Assembly: GCF_001723175.1 (NCBI RefSeq)
Contig: NC_064654.1
Span: 620,001-684,000, forward strand
Source: Penicillium oxalicum
Taxonomy: Eukaryota; Ascomycota; Eurotiomycetes; Eurotiales; Aspergillaceae
Length of the DNA stretch: 64,000 nt
Direction of reading: 5' to 3'
The notes under the pieces are model-generated. The model was not told where the DNA came from. It ran no database searches and was given only the letters and a program-made list of their open reading frames with translations. Numbering within the stretch: the first letter of the stretch is position 1; every line of letters begins with the position of its first letter. Position numbers and translations under genes: made by a program. Shown in pieces: positions 1 through 11,687 of the stretch.

Positions 1-1457
1 TCATCATTGATGAGGATTGGATTCTCGGATGCAGAATTTGTCTGGACGGACCAGACGGACATGATTATGGCTTAGTGGATGGGTTCGGCTTTTTTTTTGG
101 AATTGACATCCACCCCGGAGGTAGCTTTGACAGCATCACTGAAGGATGTATACTCAATCGAGTATGTAGTTCCAGTGTACAGTTGTGTGGTACTACGGTA
201 CTAAGTTAATGAGGTGATCATCTCTTGTCTTGGGCGAAGGAGCATATGCACTGCCGGTATTCAATGAGTGAACGAGGATCCGTGGCTCGGTCGGTTCATC
301 GAGTCAGTCCAGACCGGGCCTCCACTAGGCCTCTAGCATATTGAAGGACTGTCTGCAGACGCAGTACAGTATTGTCGACCCGGGCGGACCGTCGTCCAGC
401 CCGCGTGCTTGTCTGATTTTATATTTAGAAACGCGTCTGGGTCATGGCTACTTCCGTCGCACTCCTACTTGGTACTACCAAGTTGGTAGCAGCTCAGCCA
501 CTCAAAGATATGGGCCTATTGAACTGACACATGCGCTGCGTCGTGAACGTGGGGTACAAAATCACCAGAGGAGCTTCCATGAATCTCTGTAGGTTGACCT
601 TGTTCCCGGCCCAAGGGCGAAGGGTTTCCAGCTGAGGTGTGTGTATTCCCACTGCCCGATATCTGCGGCGATATATATTTTCTCTCCAACCATGCATTCT
701 CCCGCGGTGGACTCTGCCAAGACGATTTGAATTGAAGAGCACTACACGATGAATTCGAATTCTACTGGATAAACTACATAGATTTCCCCGTTGAATCATG
801 ATAAAGCCGTGATAATGAGCGGGAGCTTAGGAAAGGCCATTCTCGTTTCCTGGTGACAACGTCGCCTTAGACGGACTGTGCTGTCGATGGCTGATGTATC
901 GAAGACTCGGTAGTCCACCCCAGCCTGCAGCATTCACTGAACCCATATGATATGGATAACAGTCAGAGTGGTTCTGGTCTGCCCATCATGAAGAATGACT
1001 GGAATGGAATCAAAGCCCTGTAGTCATTGTACCCAGGGTACACTTGGCAGCTACGTAGCGCGGTAAAGTCCAAAGGAGTGCGCACATCGGCAAGGCGAAA
1101 CTGGCACAGACCCGCGATGATCTCAGAGCCTTGCCTGCAGATCACATGCAGATAAGAGGCGCGCCTTATCGACGAAGATGTCCCCTCCCAGCGGAGATCG
1201 ACCTGAGCAAGTCATGCCAGCCGCTGCGATCTAGATTGCTTGTACACTACATCATTCGGCCTACATATTTTTTTCTCCTCCTCTCCAATGCGGTGAGGCG
1301 CTCGAAATCAAGAGGCGCCGCCATCTTATGGGTACACGGTAAATAAAACGAGTTCGCACTTGGCTTCGCCTTTATCCGTGATATTCTGCTGCAGCGCGAT
1401 CGAGTCCAGCCGAGAAACGAGGAAATCGACACTTTCGCAACCGAAGCCGACGAGATC
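1..1457. other. Intergenic region and 5' leader of the P5B ATPase gene
   Basis: No convincing coding region is seen on either strand. The open frames here are short, overlap each other in several frames and show no recognisable protein. The last few hundred bases upstream of 1458 are presumably promoter and 5' untranslated leader of the ATPase gene. No transposon or tRNA was recognised. Confidence 0.6.
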
Positions 1458-4400
1458 ATGAGCAGCCGTCCACCCTCCCCGCCGGGGACTGGTCCTGTGG
1501 ACCTCTCCATGCCTCGTCCGAGTCGTCGGCGAGACTCGTTGCGCAGCAGGTCTGTTCTCATCTTCTAAACCCCCAGTCACGCGCAATTGCTGATCCCTAC
1601 ATAGCGTGAGTGTGGTGTCTGACGTAGAGATGGCCCGGAACGAGGTACATGAATCCCTTCACAGTGTTCGTCTCCTTCATCTTGTACGGATGGACTGACC
1701 TTGGCGCCGTAGGTTTTCGATGGACCCATCTCCGAAAGTATTCCGTCGAGCGTGGTCTCGTTTCTCCATCGTCGCAAACGAGCCGACTCCAATGTGAGCT
1801 TCACATACTTCCAAGACGAGGAGGATTTTGCGGAATGGTCGAACGAGGATGCCTTGGAAGTGGAAAGCGACGGCGAGGAGCAGTCACTGGAAGGTCTGAA
1901 CGGTGCCGATCTGGAGTCTCACCGCAGTTCATTTGCCTCGAAGAGACTCTCGCGTGAGTCGGTGGAACGTCCCTTGCTGTCGCGGTTCCTCTCTGCAAGC
2001 TCATATGGCCGTGACCGACGGACCGGTGGCCGTTTGAACCAGAAGGTTTATATCGCCTCAGAGGACCTTACAGCTGTGTTCGCTGGGTTCTCGACCAGTG
2101 CGACCGGATACGCGATCTATTTGATTCTATGTCTCATCACGGGAGGACTGGGATACTTGGTGTTTCGGTGGCTTCCGCGCTGGCGGGTCAAGCTGGTTGG
2201 GAAGCCGACACCGCTGGGGAAATGTCAATGGGTTGCAATTGAGGTACCGTGCCATCTTGTTCCCACCACCTTGTTGATTGACCTCTTGAATTGACGGGCC
2301 CTGTAGGATCAATGGAATCAATTCATGGTTCAACGAATTGACAAGCAAGAATATGGGCGTCCTTTGTCGACCGTCTTCGTCGATTCATCCGGACGTGTCT
2401 TTGACGAAGATACGGACCCGAACATGGAATACCTCCGTTTCTTAGATTACAGGCACATGCGTTTCTGCTACCACCCGACGGAGGATAAGTTCGATCTGAT
2501 CAGCGGCTGGAAAGACCCATCGTGGACTAATGCAAAGGTCATGCGGGCTGGTCTGGATGCCGAGGATCGAGACAGCAGGGAGCAAATTTTCGGTCAAAAT
2601 GTCATTGATATCCAGCAAAAGACGGTGCCTCAGCTCTTGGTCGACGAGGTTCGTACACTCCAACCCATTTCCGTCGACTTCGCATCTGACACCCTGAATA
2701 TAGGCTTTCCATCCCTTCTATATGTTCCAGGTGGCCAGTCTTGTCCTTTGGTCCATGGATGAGTATTACTATTACGCCGTTTGCATCTTTCTCATTTCGG
2801 TCTTCAGCATTGGAACGACAGTTTTGGAGACAAGATCCGTAGGTTTACACAGATGCCTCGGACCAAAAGGACATCGAATTACTGACTTGCCATCTAGACC
2901 ATGCGTCGCCTGCGCGAAATTTCTCTGTTCGACTGCGACGTACGTGTTCTGAGGAACGGCTTCTGTGAGTCTTCATGAGCAACCTGCGAGCGCGACGGAG
3001 TAAGCTGAGACTAATGCATGGATCTCAAAAACAGGGCGATCGGTCTCTTCCCAAGATCTGGTACCCGGAGACGTTTTTGAATTCTCTGATCCCTCCTTGA
3101 ACCAAGTGCCATGTGATTGTATTCTCCTGTCTGGTGACTGTATTGTAAATGAAAGCATGCTCACAGGTCAGTCACCCTTCAGACATTCCTCCCCTCCTCG
3201 AATATGGCAGCGTGCTAAATGATGAAAAGGCGAATCTGTTCCCGTATCAAAGACCCCCCTGACCGACGAGGCCTTGGCGTATCTCGATCTCAGTGCGCCC
3301 TCTATTCATCCCGATGTCGCAAAGCATTTCCTCTTTAGTGGCACCAAAGTTATTCGGGCTCGACGGCCCCAAAACGCGGACGACGACGAGGCTGTGGCTT
3401 TGGCAATCGTCATGAGAACCGGATTCTTGACCACCAAGGGTGCCCTTGTTCGCTCGATGCTTTTCCCCAAACCTTCAGGCTTCAAATTCTATCGGGATTC
3501 ATTCAGATACATTGCTGTGATGGGAATGGTTGCCCTTCTGGGATTCATTGCATCCTTCATCAATTTTGTCCGACTTGGCGTGAGTTTTCCATGTTCCAGC
3601 AAGATGTGGCGGGCTTCCAACTAAATCATAGACAGCTTGCTTGGCACCTGATCATCGTTCGTGCACTCGACTTGATCACCATTGTCGTCCCACCCGCCCT
3701 CCCCGCAACACTCACCATTGGTACCAATTTTGCACTGTCTCGGCTGAAGAAGCAATCGATTTTCTGCATCAGCCCGCAGAAGTAAGTGATTCCTAGCTCC
3801 CCCGGACTCCTAATAGCGGCTCTAATTCGATCTCCGCTGTAGGGTCAATGTCGGTGGGAAATTGGATGTGGTCTGCTTTGACAAGACCGGTACGCTTACG
3901 GAAGATGGACTGGACGTTCTGGGCGCGCGAACGGTTGGCGAGAACCAAAGGTCCGTTGATGGAATCGATAAACCTGTCGCGTCTGGCTTTCTCTGACCTC
4001 ATTCAGATTTTCCGAACTGTTGTCTGAGACGTCAGCGGGAGTGTTGCTACCTCCACCAAACCGGGACTCGCCCTTCGACCTCGAGAAGCAGCGCAAGATC
4101 GTATACACCATGGCGACCTGTCATTCTCTGCGTGTCGTGGATGGCGAATTGCTTGGTGATCCGCTTGACGTGAAGATGTTTCAATTCACGGGATGGACAT
4201 ACGAGGAAGGCGCAGGCCACGCGTCTGATCAGGCGGGCGCTAAATTTGACAACATCACTCCATCGGTTGCAAAGCCACCGGTCACCCACGGAGGGGATCT
4301 TCAACCGAATGGACCCAGCGTGCGTTTATCCTTTTCAGACACATTCTCTTGGTTCTCATGCTGATTCTAAATGCGCGAAGATTGCCGTCGAGCTCGGAGT

Positions 4401-6697
4401 CCTTCGTAGCTTTGAATTTGTTTCCCAACTCCGCCGCGCGAGCGTGGTTGTCAGACAGTTCGGAGACAATGGAGTCCACATTTTTGTGAAGGGTGCTCCT
4501 GAAAGTATCAGGGATATCTGTCGCCCCGAGTCCCGTGAGTGATGTCTTCTTTCTATCGACCGCTATGCGGTGAGAATGACAGCCACCGACTGACCATCAC
4601 AGTGCCCGCTGATTACGAAGAGCTGTTGAGTCACTACACCCACAAGGGCTACCGTGTCATTGCCTGTGCCACCAGATATGAGCGCAAACTCAGCTGGATG
4701 AAAGTGCAAAAGTTGACACGTACTGAAGCCGAGAGCAATTTAGAATTCGCAGGATTCATCATCTTTGAGAACAAGCTGAAGAGCACCACGACCGAAGTGA
4801 TTGCTGAATTGAACCAGGCTAACATTCGGAATGTCATGTGCACTGGAGATAACATTTTGACTGCCATTAGCGTTGCTCGAGAGTGCAAAATGATCGGGGC
4901 CGACGAGCAATGTTTCATCCCGCACTTGATTGACGGTCAGCATGCACTCGATGACTGTGTAGAGAGTACGACGATGCTGACGATCATTGATATAGAACCT
5001 GGACTTGAAACCAAGACCTCGATCATCTGGGAAAGCGTGGACGACCCTGATCTCCGACTGGATCCACGAACTCTTCTGGTACGATGATTCCTGCACGCTC
5101 CCGCCAGCTAGCCACCATGCTCACTTGTCTTCTAGCCCGCACGAGACTCTGAGACCGACGTTTCTATTCCTGGAAACTCCCTAGTCAATCAAAAGTATTG
5201 CGTTGCCGTTACGGGTGACGTGTTCCGATGGATGGTGGACTATGGCAACGAGGACGTCCTCAACCGGGTAAGTCACTCCTTTTCAAATCTGATCGGTTGC
5301 TGTCGTGGCTATCTGCTTATCACGGCTCCGCAATTATTTAGATGCTTGTGATTGGTAAAGTCTTTGCGCGAATGTCACCGGATGAAAAGCACGAACTGGT
5401 CGAGAAGCTTCAGTCGATTGATTACTGCTGCGGTTTCTGCGGAGATGGTGCAAATGATTGCGGCGCTTTGAAGGCTGCCGACGTCGGTATCTCCCTGTCG
5501 GACGCCGAAGCGTCTGTGGCTGCCCCCTTCACAAGCCGACAATTTGACATTTCTTGTGTGCCCAAATTGATTCGGTACGTCACTGAGATGTTAATTTCCC
5601 CCTTTGAGAGTCTGCATCAACTGACGAAAAATGGAAACAGTGAGGGACGTGCAGCTTTGGTGACTAGTTTCTGCTGCTTCAAGTTCATGAGTCTTTACTC
5701 GGCAATTCAATTCTCCACCGTCAGCTTCTTATATACATCGGGCTCCAATCTTGGTGATTTCCAGGTACGTTGCAAGACCGTTGTGTCTCTTCCCCTTCCA
5801 TTTTTTCCCTGGTTCCACAACACTGGGAAATCACGGGGATTAATGTCTTTCTCTGGGGATAGTTTCTGTTTATTGATCTTGCCTTGATCATGCCGATCGC
5901 CATTTTCAGTAAGTTGCATCTGTCTCTCTCATCTTCTTCCAAAACAAACTAACTCCAACCCAAGTGGGATGGACGGGTCCATATCCCATTCTTTCTCGCA
6001 AACGGCCCACGGCAGATCTCGTCTCACGTAAAGTATTGACCCCCCTTTTGGGGCAGATCATCATGGTGGTTCTGGGGCAGTTGGCCATCTTTAAGACGGT
6101 TCAGATGCAGCCATGGTAAGTGCTCGTGAAAAATCCATCCTTGGTGCACGAAATCAGCCACTAATCAGCCTGATGCGCCGTAAAGGTATCTGCCTCCTCA
6201 GCTCGATGTCGATAAAAGCAATATTGAAAACTCAGAGAACTCGGCCTTGTTCCTGTTCTCGTGTTTCCAGTACATTCTCACAAGCGTTGTCCTCAGCGTT
6301 GGCCCGCCCTTCCGACAGCCTCTGACAAAGAATGGTGAGCAATACTCTCGACCCAACCCCTGCAGACCATGGGAAATACTAATGGAGCGCTTTTTGTTTT
6401 CCTTTCTCAGTTCCATATCTTTGTACAATCCTTATCGCGCTTGCAGTTGCGGCTTACATGCTCTTCCGGCCCTCGGAATGGGTCCAGGACGTGATGCAAC
6501 TGACTTTCCTGTCTGACGGCTTCCGCGGCTGGCTTGTGGCGTTGGCACTGGGCCTGTTCGCAGTTGCGTGGATGTCCGAGTCAACTCTCTTCCCCCGGTT
6601 GGCTCGGATGATCGGTCACCTTCGAGCTCGTCTCCAGCCCACTTACCGCAAGAAGCGCCGCCAGTACAAGGTCCTCCTGGAGCAGATGCGGGCGTAA
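1458..6697 (+). CDS. ypk9: P5B-type cation/polyamine-transporting ATPase (Ypk9/ATP13A2 family), 20 exons, 1335 aa
   Basis: Exons: 1458-1549, 1605-1644, 1713-2243, 2307-2648, 2704-2838, 2898-2964, 3035-3166, 3230-3579, 3636-3781, 3843-3950, 4007-4319, 4381-4534, 4603-5078, 5136-5267, 5342-5574, 5641-5764, 5863-5908, 5965-6115, 6186-6334, 6411-6697. Frame is kept at every junction, giving 1335 residues, close to the family length. Visible P-type ATPase hallmarks are LTGES at about 445-449, the P5B membrane signature PPALP at 582-586, the phosphorylation loop DKTGTLT with Asp625, and the hinge motif GDGAND at 1040-1045. Several hydrophobic segments follow to the C-terminus. The PPALP form separates P5B from the ER-resident P5A (Spf1) class, which has PPELP. 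Family members sit in the vacuolar/lysosomal membrane; animal ATP13A2 exports polyamines, and yeast Ypk9 affects metal tolerance. Substrate here is inferred. The start was chosen because [10 protein letters not shown] followed by RRDSLRS is the usual Eurotiales N-terminus. Confidence 0.95.
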
Positions 6698-7091
6698 CTT
6701 ACACACAGGGCGAATCCTGAAACAAAAATATACTGTACTTGTATGCGACGGATACAAAGGATGAAAAAACAAAATCATTTGCTATATCGAGCGTTCGGCT
6801 TTTGGATTTATTTGGCAGTTTGCTCGCATGTCTTGTGGGCTTTAGAATAGCATGTTTGATTCTGTGTTTCGTTGAATGTCTATAAATCCAGATCCTACCT
6901 AGAATTTGTCTTGTTACTCATTCGAACGGTTGAGGGCGTCGACCCGGGGATTAGCGAGACCAGTGCATGATGGCGGCGCAATGTGATTGAGTATCAATTC
7001 AATTCGGCTTTCATGGAGTATGGCACATGGTATTGTAAACAGAAACGAGAAGGTATGGTGCGGTCCGAGCATTGTCTCTCTTTCTCATCGT
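6698..7091. other. Short intergenic region between convergent genes
   Basis: This stretch holds the 3' ends of the P5B ATPase gene (from the left) and the NDUFB2-like gene (from the right). It is A/T-rich just after 6700, consistent with 3' untranslated sequence. No ORF, repeat or RNA gene was recognised. Confidence 0.6.
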
Positions 7092-7353
7092 CTAGTGGTC
7101 CCATGGGTGCTTCCAGCCCAGCAAAGCGGCACCGTCCTTCTTGGCCCGGTACATGAGCTATGAGGCGATGTGGAAAGATCAGTCAAACTGGCCGTGTAAA
7201 TTGCAACTGGATAGGCAGTCAAGAGCAAAAATATTGGGACAGGAGGGAAAGTCATACGAAGAACCACATGCTGGCGCCCAGAGCGGTGGCCGTGAAGCGG
7301 TAGAGTGGTCGGACCGGGTGGATGTGGATGGGGTGGCTTCCTTTGCCTGCCAT
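7092..7353 (-). CDS. Small complex I subunit, NDUFB2 (AGGG)-like, 53 aa, two exons
   Basis: Reading the minus strand, exon 1 is 7353-7258 (32 codons) and exon 2 is 7157-7092 (21 codons plus TAG). They are separated by a 100-nt intron with a GTATGA donor and a CATAG acceptor. The protein begins MAGKGSHPIHIHPVRPLYRF, has one membrane segment around residues 22-36 (TATALGASMWFFLMY) and ends LLGWKHPWDH. The order of basic/His-rich start, MWF-type helix and Gly/His/Pro-Trp tail matches the NDUFB2 family of mitochondrial NADH:ubiquinone oxidoreductase, a single-helix accessory subunit of the membrane arm. Human NDUFB2 has a similar GLMWFWILWRFW segment followed by GHFPYPDP. Assignment is from pattern memory. 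The gene is too short for usual ORF cut-offs. A CAG just upstream of the ATG may mark a 5'-UTR intron. Confidence 0.8.
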
Positions 7354-8197
7354 GACTGCGAGCAATTGGGTGGGTCAGTATGGCTTTAGAGAAGAACAAT
7401 CTGAGAGACGAGACATGGCAATTCACTCACTGAGGATGTGTGCCGTGCAAATGGAGTCTGCTTTCCACCGACGAGGGCTAAATTGCTGGAGCAAAGTGAG
7501 TGACCAAAAGCGGGTTGTCGACGGAGGTTCGATCGGGATTGAATCACGTGATCAGGTGACGGCAACGCGCGCCGGTTTACTATTTCCACTTGCGAGCGGC
7601 GGACTGGCTAGAAGAAAAGAGGTGATTGCAGCTTTGTGGTGTTTTCTTCTTTCTTCTTTCTTCTCATACGGGGGAGCAACTTATCTGTGAGTGTCGCCCA
7701 GAGGTACAAGGAGTGCGATTTAGTCGCCATACGTCGATTTCCTTCGGAGCCACCTGCACCTTGTTTCGTCATTTGTCCGTGGCCGCGGGCCCTCGGACGG
7801 GCAAGCAGTGTTGGACGACGCCCACGAAGTGAGAGTCGCGCCATGTGAAGGCGCGCAAACATCCTTTTCTTTTTTTTCTCCCTTTTATTTCCCTCTCACT
7901 TCTCTCCTCATGAGACACTTGGCTTCGTGAATGCAACACTCCCGGACTCGTCTTTTCGTTTCTGTTTTTTCCATCCACGAATTCTCATCTCCGACATCCG
8001 TTTTCTATCACCGCTACCAAATCGATTCCGCCACACGTTGAACCGCTCGTCAAGTGAGGAAAGGACTCGTTCTCTCAGAAGCGTCAGGTTCTGAAACCAA
8101 TATCCCCCTCCGATACAGCAGCCTGGCAAGCTTCCAGATTGCTGCCCCGATTCAAACACGGACCCTCCAGAAATAAATAGAGATATTCGAGAACACC
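7354..8197. promoter_or_regulatory. Divergent promoter region between the NDUFB2-like gene and bur1
   Basis: The two genes are transcribed away from each other, so this 0.84-kb gap carries both promoters. A TCACGTGA palindrome (CACGTG E-box with symmetric flanks) lies at 7544-7551, about 190 bp upstream of the complex I subunit start. CT-rich tracts from about 7860 to 7915, on the bur1 side, are typical of fungal promoters. No coding potential is convincing. Confidence 0.5.
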
Positions 8198-10467
8198 ATG
8201 TCGATCGTCTCCCTGGAGAGAAACGACCGGGGCGAATCCCGGTTCCCCGGCTGTTCCAATATTCGTGATTTCGAATTCATTGGCAAACTGGGGGAAGGAA
8301 CTTTTGGGTATGGCATCCGGGATAAATGGTCTGTTTGGTGGACAAGGTGATTGACCAATGCGCAGGGAGGTCTACAAGGCTCGATCAAAGAAAGACAATA
8401 CTATTGTCGCCTTGAAGAAGATTCTCATGCATCATGAGAAAGAAGGTGTACGTAATCACCCTCGTGAGCCTCTTTTTTGTCTCCTTTTTCGTGTTCTTTG
8501 ATACTGACTACATTTCTAGTTTCCAATCACAGCCATCCGTGAGATCAAGCTTCTCAAGGCTCTCTCCCATCCCAACATTCTCCAGCTAAAGGAAATGGCT
8601 GTTGAACGCAGCAAGGGTATAATCGTGCTCATCCTCTGGTCTTGACAAGCAAAAAGTATCGGCTAACACCTGGTCTAGGCGAGGGACGAAAGAAGCCCAG
8701 CATGTACATGGTGACTCCGTACATGGAACATGATCTTTCGGGACTGTTGGAGAACCCTGCTGTCCAGTTCACCGAGCCTCAGATCAAGTGTTATCTTTAC
8801 CAACTACTTGAGGGTCTTCGGTACTTGCATGAGGTACGCAACAGCGCATGTCTTGCATGTGAGGAGGTGGTAGACTGACCGACTACAGAATCAAATCCTT
8901 CATCGAGACATGAAAGGTATGTGCTGATCAGGCGGCAGCTCTCATATATCAAAGAGAAACCATGCTGATGCTTCTTTGCAAACTGCAACAGCCGCCAACC
9001 TTTTGATCAGTAATGGTGGCATTCTTCAGATTGCCGATTTTGGTCTGGCACGACCGTTTGATGAGCCTCCACCACAAGCCGGAAAGGGCGGCGGCGAGGC
9101 TCGCCGAGAATACACGGCTTTGGTTGTGACACGATGGTATCGACCACCCGAGCTGCTGCTGCAGCTTCGCAAATACACGTCTGCCATCGACATGTGGGGA
9201 GTTGGGTAAGTTTGGGATTCGATGCCTTGAATTTTTGATCTTTATGTTTCCCATCTTCCGTTCTCGCGGGGTCAGTCAGTTGCCTGGAAATGAGACATGT
9301 CTAATCTGGGTCTCTTCTTAGCTGTGTCTTTGGTGAAATGTTCAAAGGCAAACCTATCCTCTGCGGCAGCAGTGATCTGAACCAGACTCAGCTCATCTTC
9401 TCCTTGGTTGGCACGCCCACCGAGGAGAACATGCCCGGATGGAGCTCTCTCCCAGGATGTGACGGGGTTAAGAGCTTTGGGCACAAGCCGGGCAACCTTG
9501 CCCAGGTCTTCAAAGAGTGAGTGATTTTAACCTTAGCGCGCAAGCTCAAACGTGCTCGAGTGCATCCCTGGAGACTTTTCCTCTCAAGTCTAACACCATT
9601 GATAGCCAAAGCCCTCTGGCCGTGTCACTCCTCACGGAGCTCTTGAAACTGGACTGGCGCAAACGAATCAACGCTATCGACGCCCTCAAGCATCCCTACT
9701 TCACAACCCCTCCTCTCCCCGCCAAACCCGGCGAAATCCCGCATTACCAAGATTCCCACGAACTCGACCGCAAGAAATTCCGTGACCAGAGAGCACCGCA
9801 ACCCCCGGTGCCCGCCATGGGCCCGACCGATCCAACGTCGAACGGTGGCTGGACTGGTCCAGGTTCCCGACCTGATCCCCGCAACAGCAATTACAACCAC
9901 AACCATAGCCGGATTCCTGGTGGCGTACGCGGTGGTCGACCTCATGGACCGCCCGGGGTGCCACATCGCCGTGGACCTTTCCCATCCCAGCGAGACAACG
10001 GTCTTCCACCCCGTCCGCCTGTTCCCGCAGGTGGCGTCCCGCCTCCCCCCTGGGAAGGATCACAGAGCGGTCGTTCTGAGGGACGAGATGACCAGCGCAG
10101 AGAGCGGTTCCCGCAGGGTCAGGGACGGCTAAGCAGCGGGAGAATTCCGCAGGGTGGTAGTGGTGGTGGTGCAGGGGGTGGTGGTCATAACGTTGACTCT
10201 TATGTGCCCAGTTACAGCGGCAACTCGCATGATCGGGACCGAGATCGAGGTCGAGACTCGGGAGATTACAGTTCTCATTCTAATCAGGACTGGAGAGCTG
10301 GTGGGACGGACGAGACTATCGACGAGAACCGCCTCGGCGAAGAAGTCGAAGTCCGGGGTATAGGGATCCAGGGCGTGGTTGAGTTGGTCGCATCCTCGAC
10401 ATACACCATCTCCCCTTTTCCTCCCCGTTCTCTCTTTCTCTCTCCCTCTCTGTTCTGTCCTTCCTGA
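8198..10467 (+). CDS. bur1: Cyclin-dependent kinase Bur1 (CDK9/P-TEFb-like), 8 exons
   Basis: Exons: 8198-8307, 8366-8447, 8520-8616, 8679-8833, 8889-8916, 8992-9205, 9322-9516, 9606-10467 (580 aa if the last frame is simply followed). Kinase hallmarks: glycine loop LGEGTFGEVY at 31-40, ATP lysine Lys54, cyclin-binding helix PITAIRE at 66-72 (CDK9 has PITALRE), catalytic HRDMK with Asp155, DFG at 173-175, and a T-loop threonine at about 199 in [19 protein letters not shown] in place of HRDL is, from memory, also seen in Aspergillus Bur1. With its cyclin, Bur1 phosphorylates the RNA polymerase II C-terminal repeat and Spt5 to promote elongation in the nucleus. The C-terminal third is a disordered Pro/Gly/Arg-rich tail. 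The last about 50 codons look out of frame: shifting one base near 10310 gives an Arg/Ser-rich end stopping at 10382, discussed as a finding. Confidence 0.95.
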
Positions 10468-11687
10468 CGGTCAGCCTCCTGATGCGCCTTTTTCCGTCTC
10501 AAATCTCCCCGCTTACTCCCCAGCATCCTCTACCATCTTCATCCCCCCCCCCCCCCCCCCCCACACACACTCTCTCTCTATAAATTTCCGCCTCCCCTCC
10601 TTCTATCCCTCAAATGGCTCTTTCTCTCTCTTCCGCTCCCACCTGATCTTCTCTGGCCTTACTCCTCTCCGAATCCTGAACCTAGCCCAACTTCGCCCAA
10701 TAGCCCCCCCCCCCCCCAAGCCCTTTGACATTAAATCCTTCTTGCCTTTCCGGCTAAACCAAGGACCATGACGATCCCACCCCACACGAAGTAAACCATG
10801 GTGACGGCAGAAAAACCACGATCATGCATGGCTTTTTAGAGCAGGGGGGAAATTGTGGCCTTGTCACCTAGCAGTCACATCAATACAGCGTCACCCAAAG
10901 TAGCCTTTTATCGCATCTACCATTTCCAATTGTAGCTCAACATTACACAGTATGGATATCGTGGCCTCGGCGCGTAATCTTTCCCTCTGATACATGTGCA
11001 GGTATTCAATAGGTTGGTATGTTGGTTTCTTCTTGATTTAACTCATGGAAAAAGGACCATTTGTATAGAAAAATATATTCTGTTTCTTCTAGATCGATGT
11101 GGTTGGGGGGTTGTTTTATTTTATCTCTCGAAACGAAAAGGGTGTGCTTTTTTTTTCTATCAAGGTCGTCGAATCCCACACTTTTATCAAGGAAAGAGTG
11201 GTAAAGAAGAAGAAGCGGGCAAGCAAGCGAGGCACCGCATCGAGAAAAAAACAAATTCCCGTCGCATGCAACGGAAACAAGTCAGTCAAGCATTGAACAG
11301 GTCAACAGGAAACGGGGGTTGACGGGAAAGGAGGACCAAGAAAAAAAAAAGAGGGATAAAACCCCAAGAGAGAAAAAGGAAAATCACAAACAAGGCAAAG
11401 TATCTGCCAATGAAGCAAAGGTGGGAGGAGCAAAAGAAAGAAAAAGAAAAGCGCCAGAAAGAATATGTCTTCTCATGGACCTCGTTGAAAGGGTCATACA
11501 GTAGTCTCTCCCTCTTCCAGCATTTCGTCAAGAGGTTGGAGAGTCGGGGCGTAAGGGGAAAAGCAAACATTCTCCAGGTATGTCAAGTTGATTACAGAGG
11601 CATGGGGGGTTTCGCTCTAAACCCGCTTTTTGTGGTGCAAAAAAGGAAAAACGTAACAAGAAGGGGGGGGAGACAAGGTACACGCAT
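10468..11687. other. Intergenic region between convergent bur1 and serA, with long C homopolymers
   Basis: This 1.2-kb gap has no recognisable gene. It starts with a C/T-rich stretch containing a run of 20 C at 10543-10562, followed directly by a short AC repeat, and a second run of 14 C at 10704-10717. The part after 11100 is A/G-rich on this strand, that is, pyrimidine-rich on the strand of the downstream minus gene, and is presumably its 3' untranslated sequence. Short open frames here are low-complexity. Confidence 0.6.
10543..10562. repeat. Poly-C tract (C20)
   Basis: Twenty consecutive C residues followed by alternating A and C to about 10570. Length may be uncertain because such tracts are error-prone in assembly. 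Confidence 0.9.

Noticed and set aside
341..1346. Several short frames on both strands before the P5B ATPase gene
   Set aside because: They overlap each other, lack motifs and have no splice-consistent extension.
7085..7426. 113-codon minus-strand frame over the NDUFB2-like gene
   Set aside because: It is in a different frame from the conserved exons and runs through the intron, so it is a shadow.
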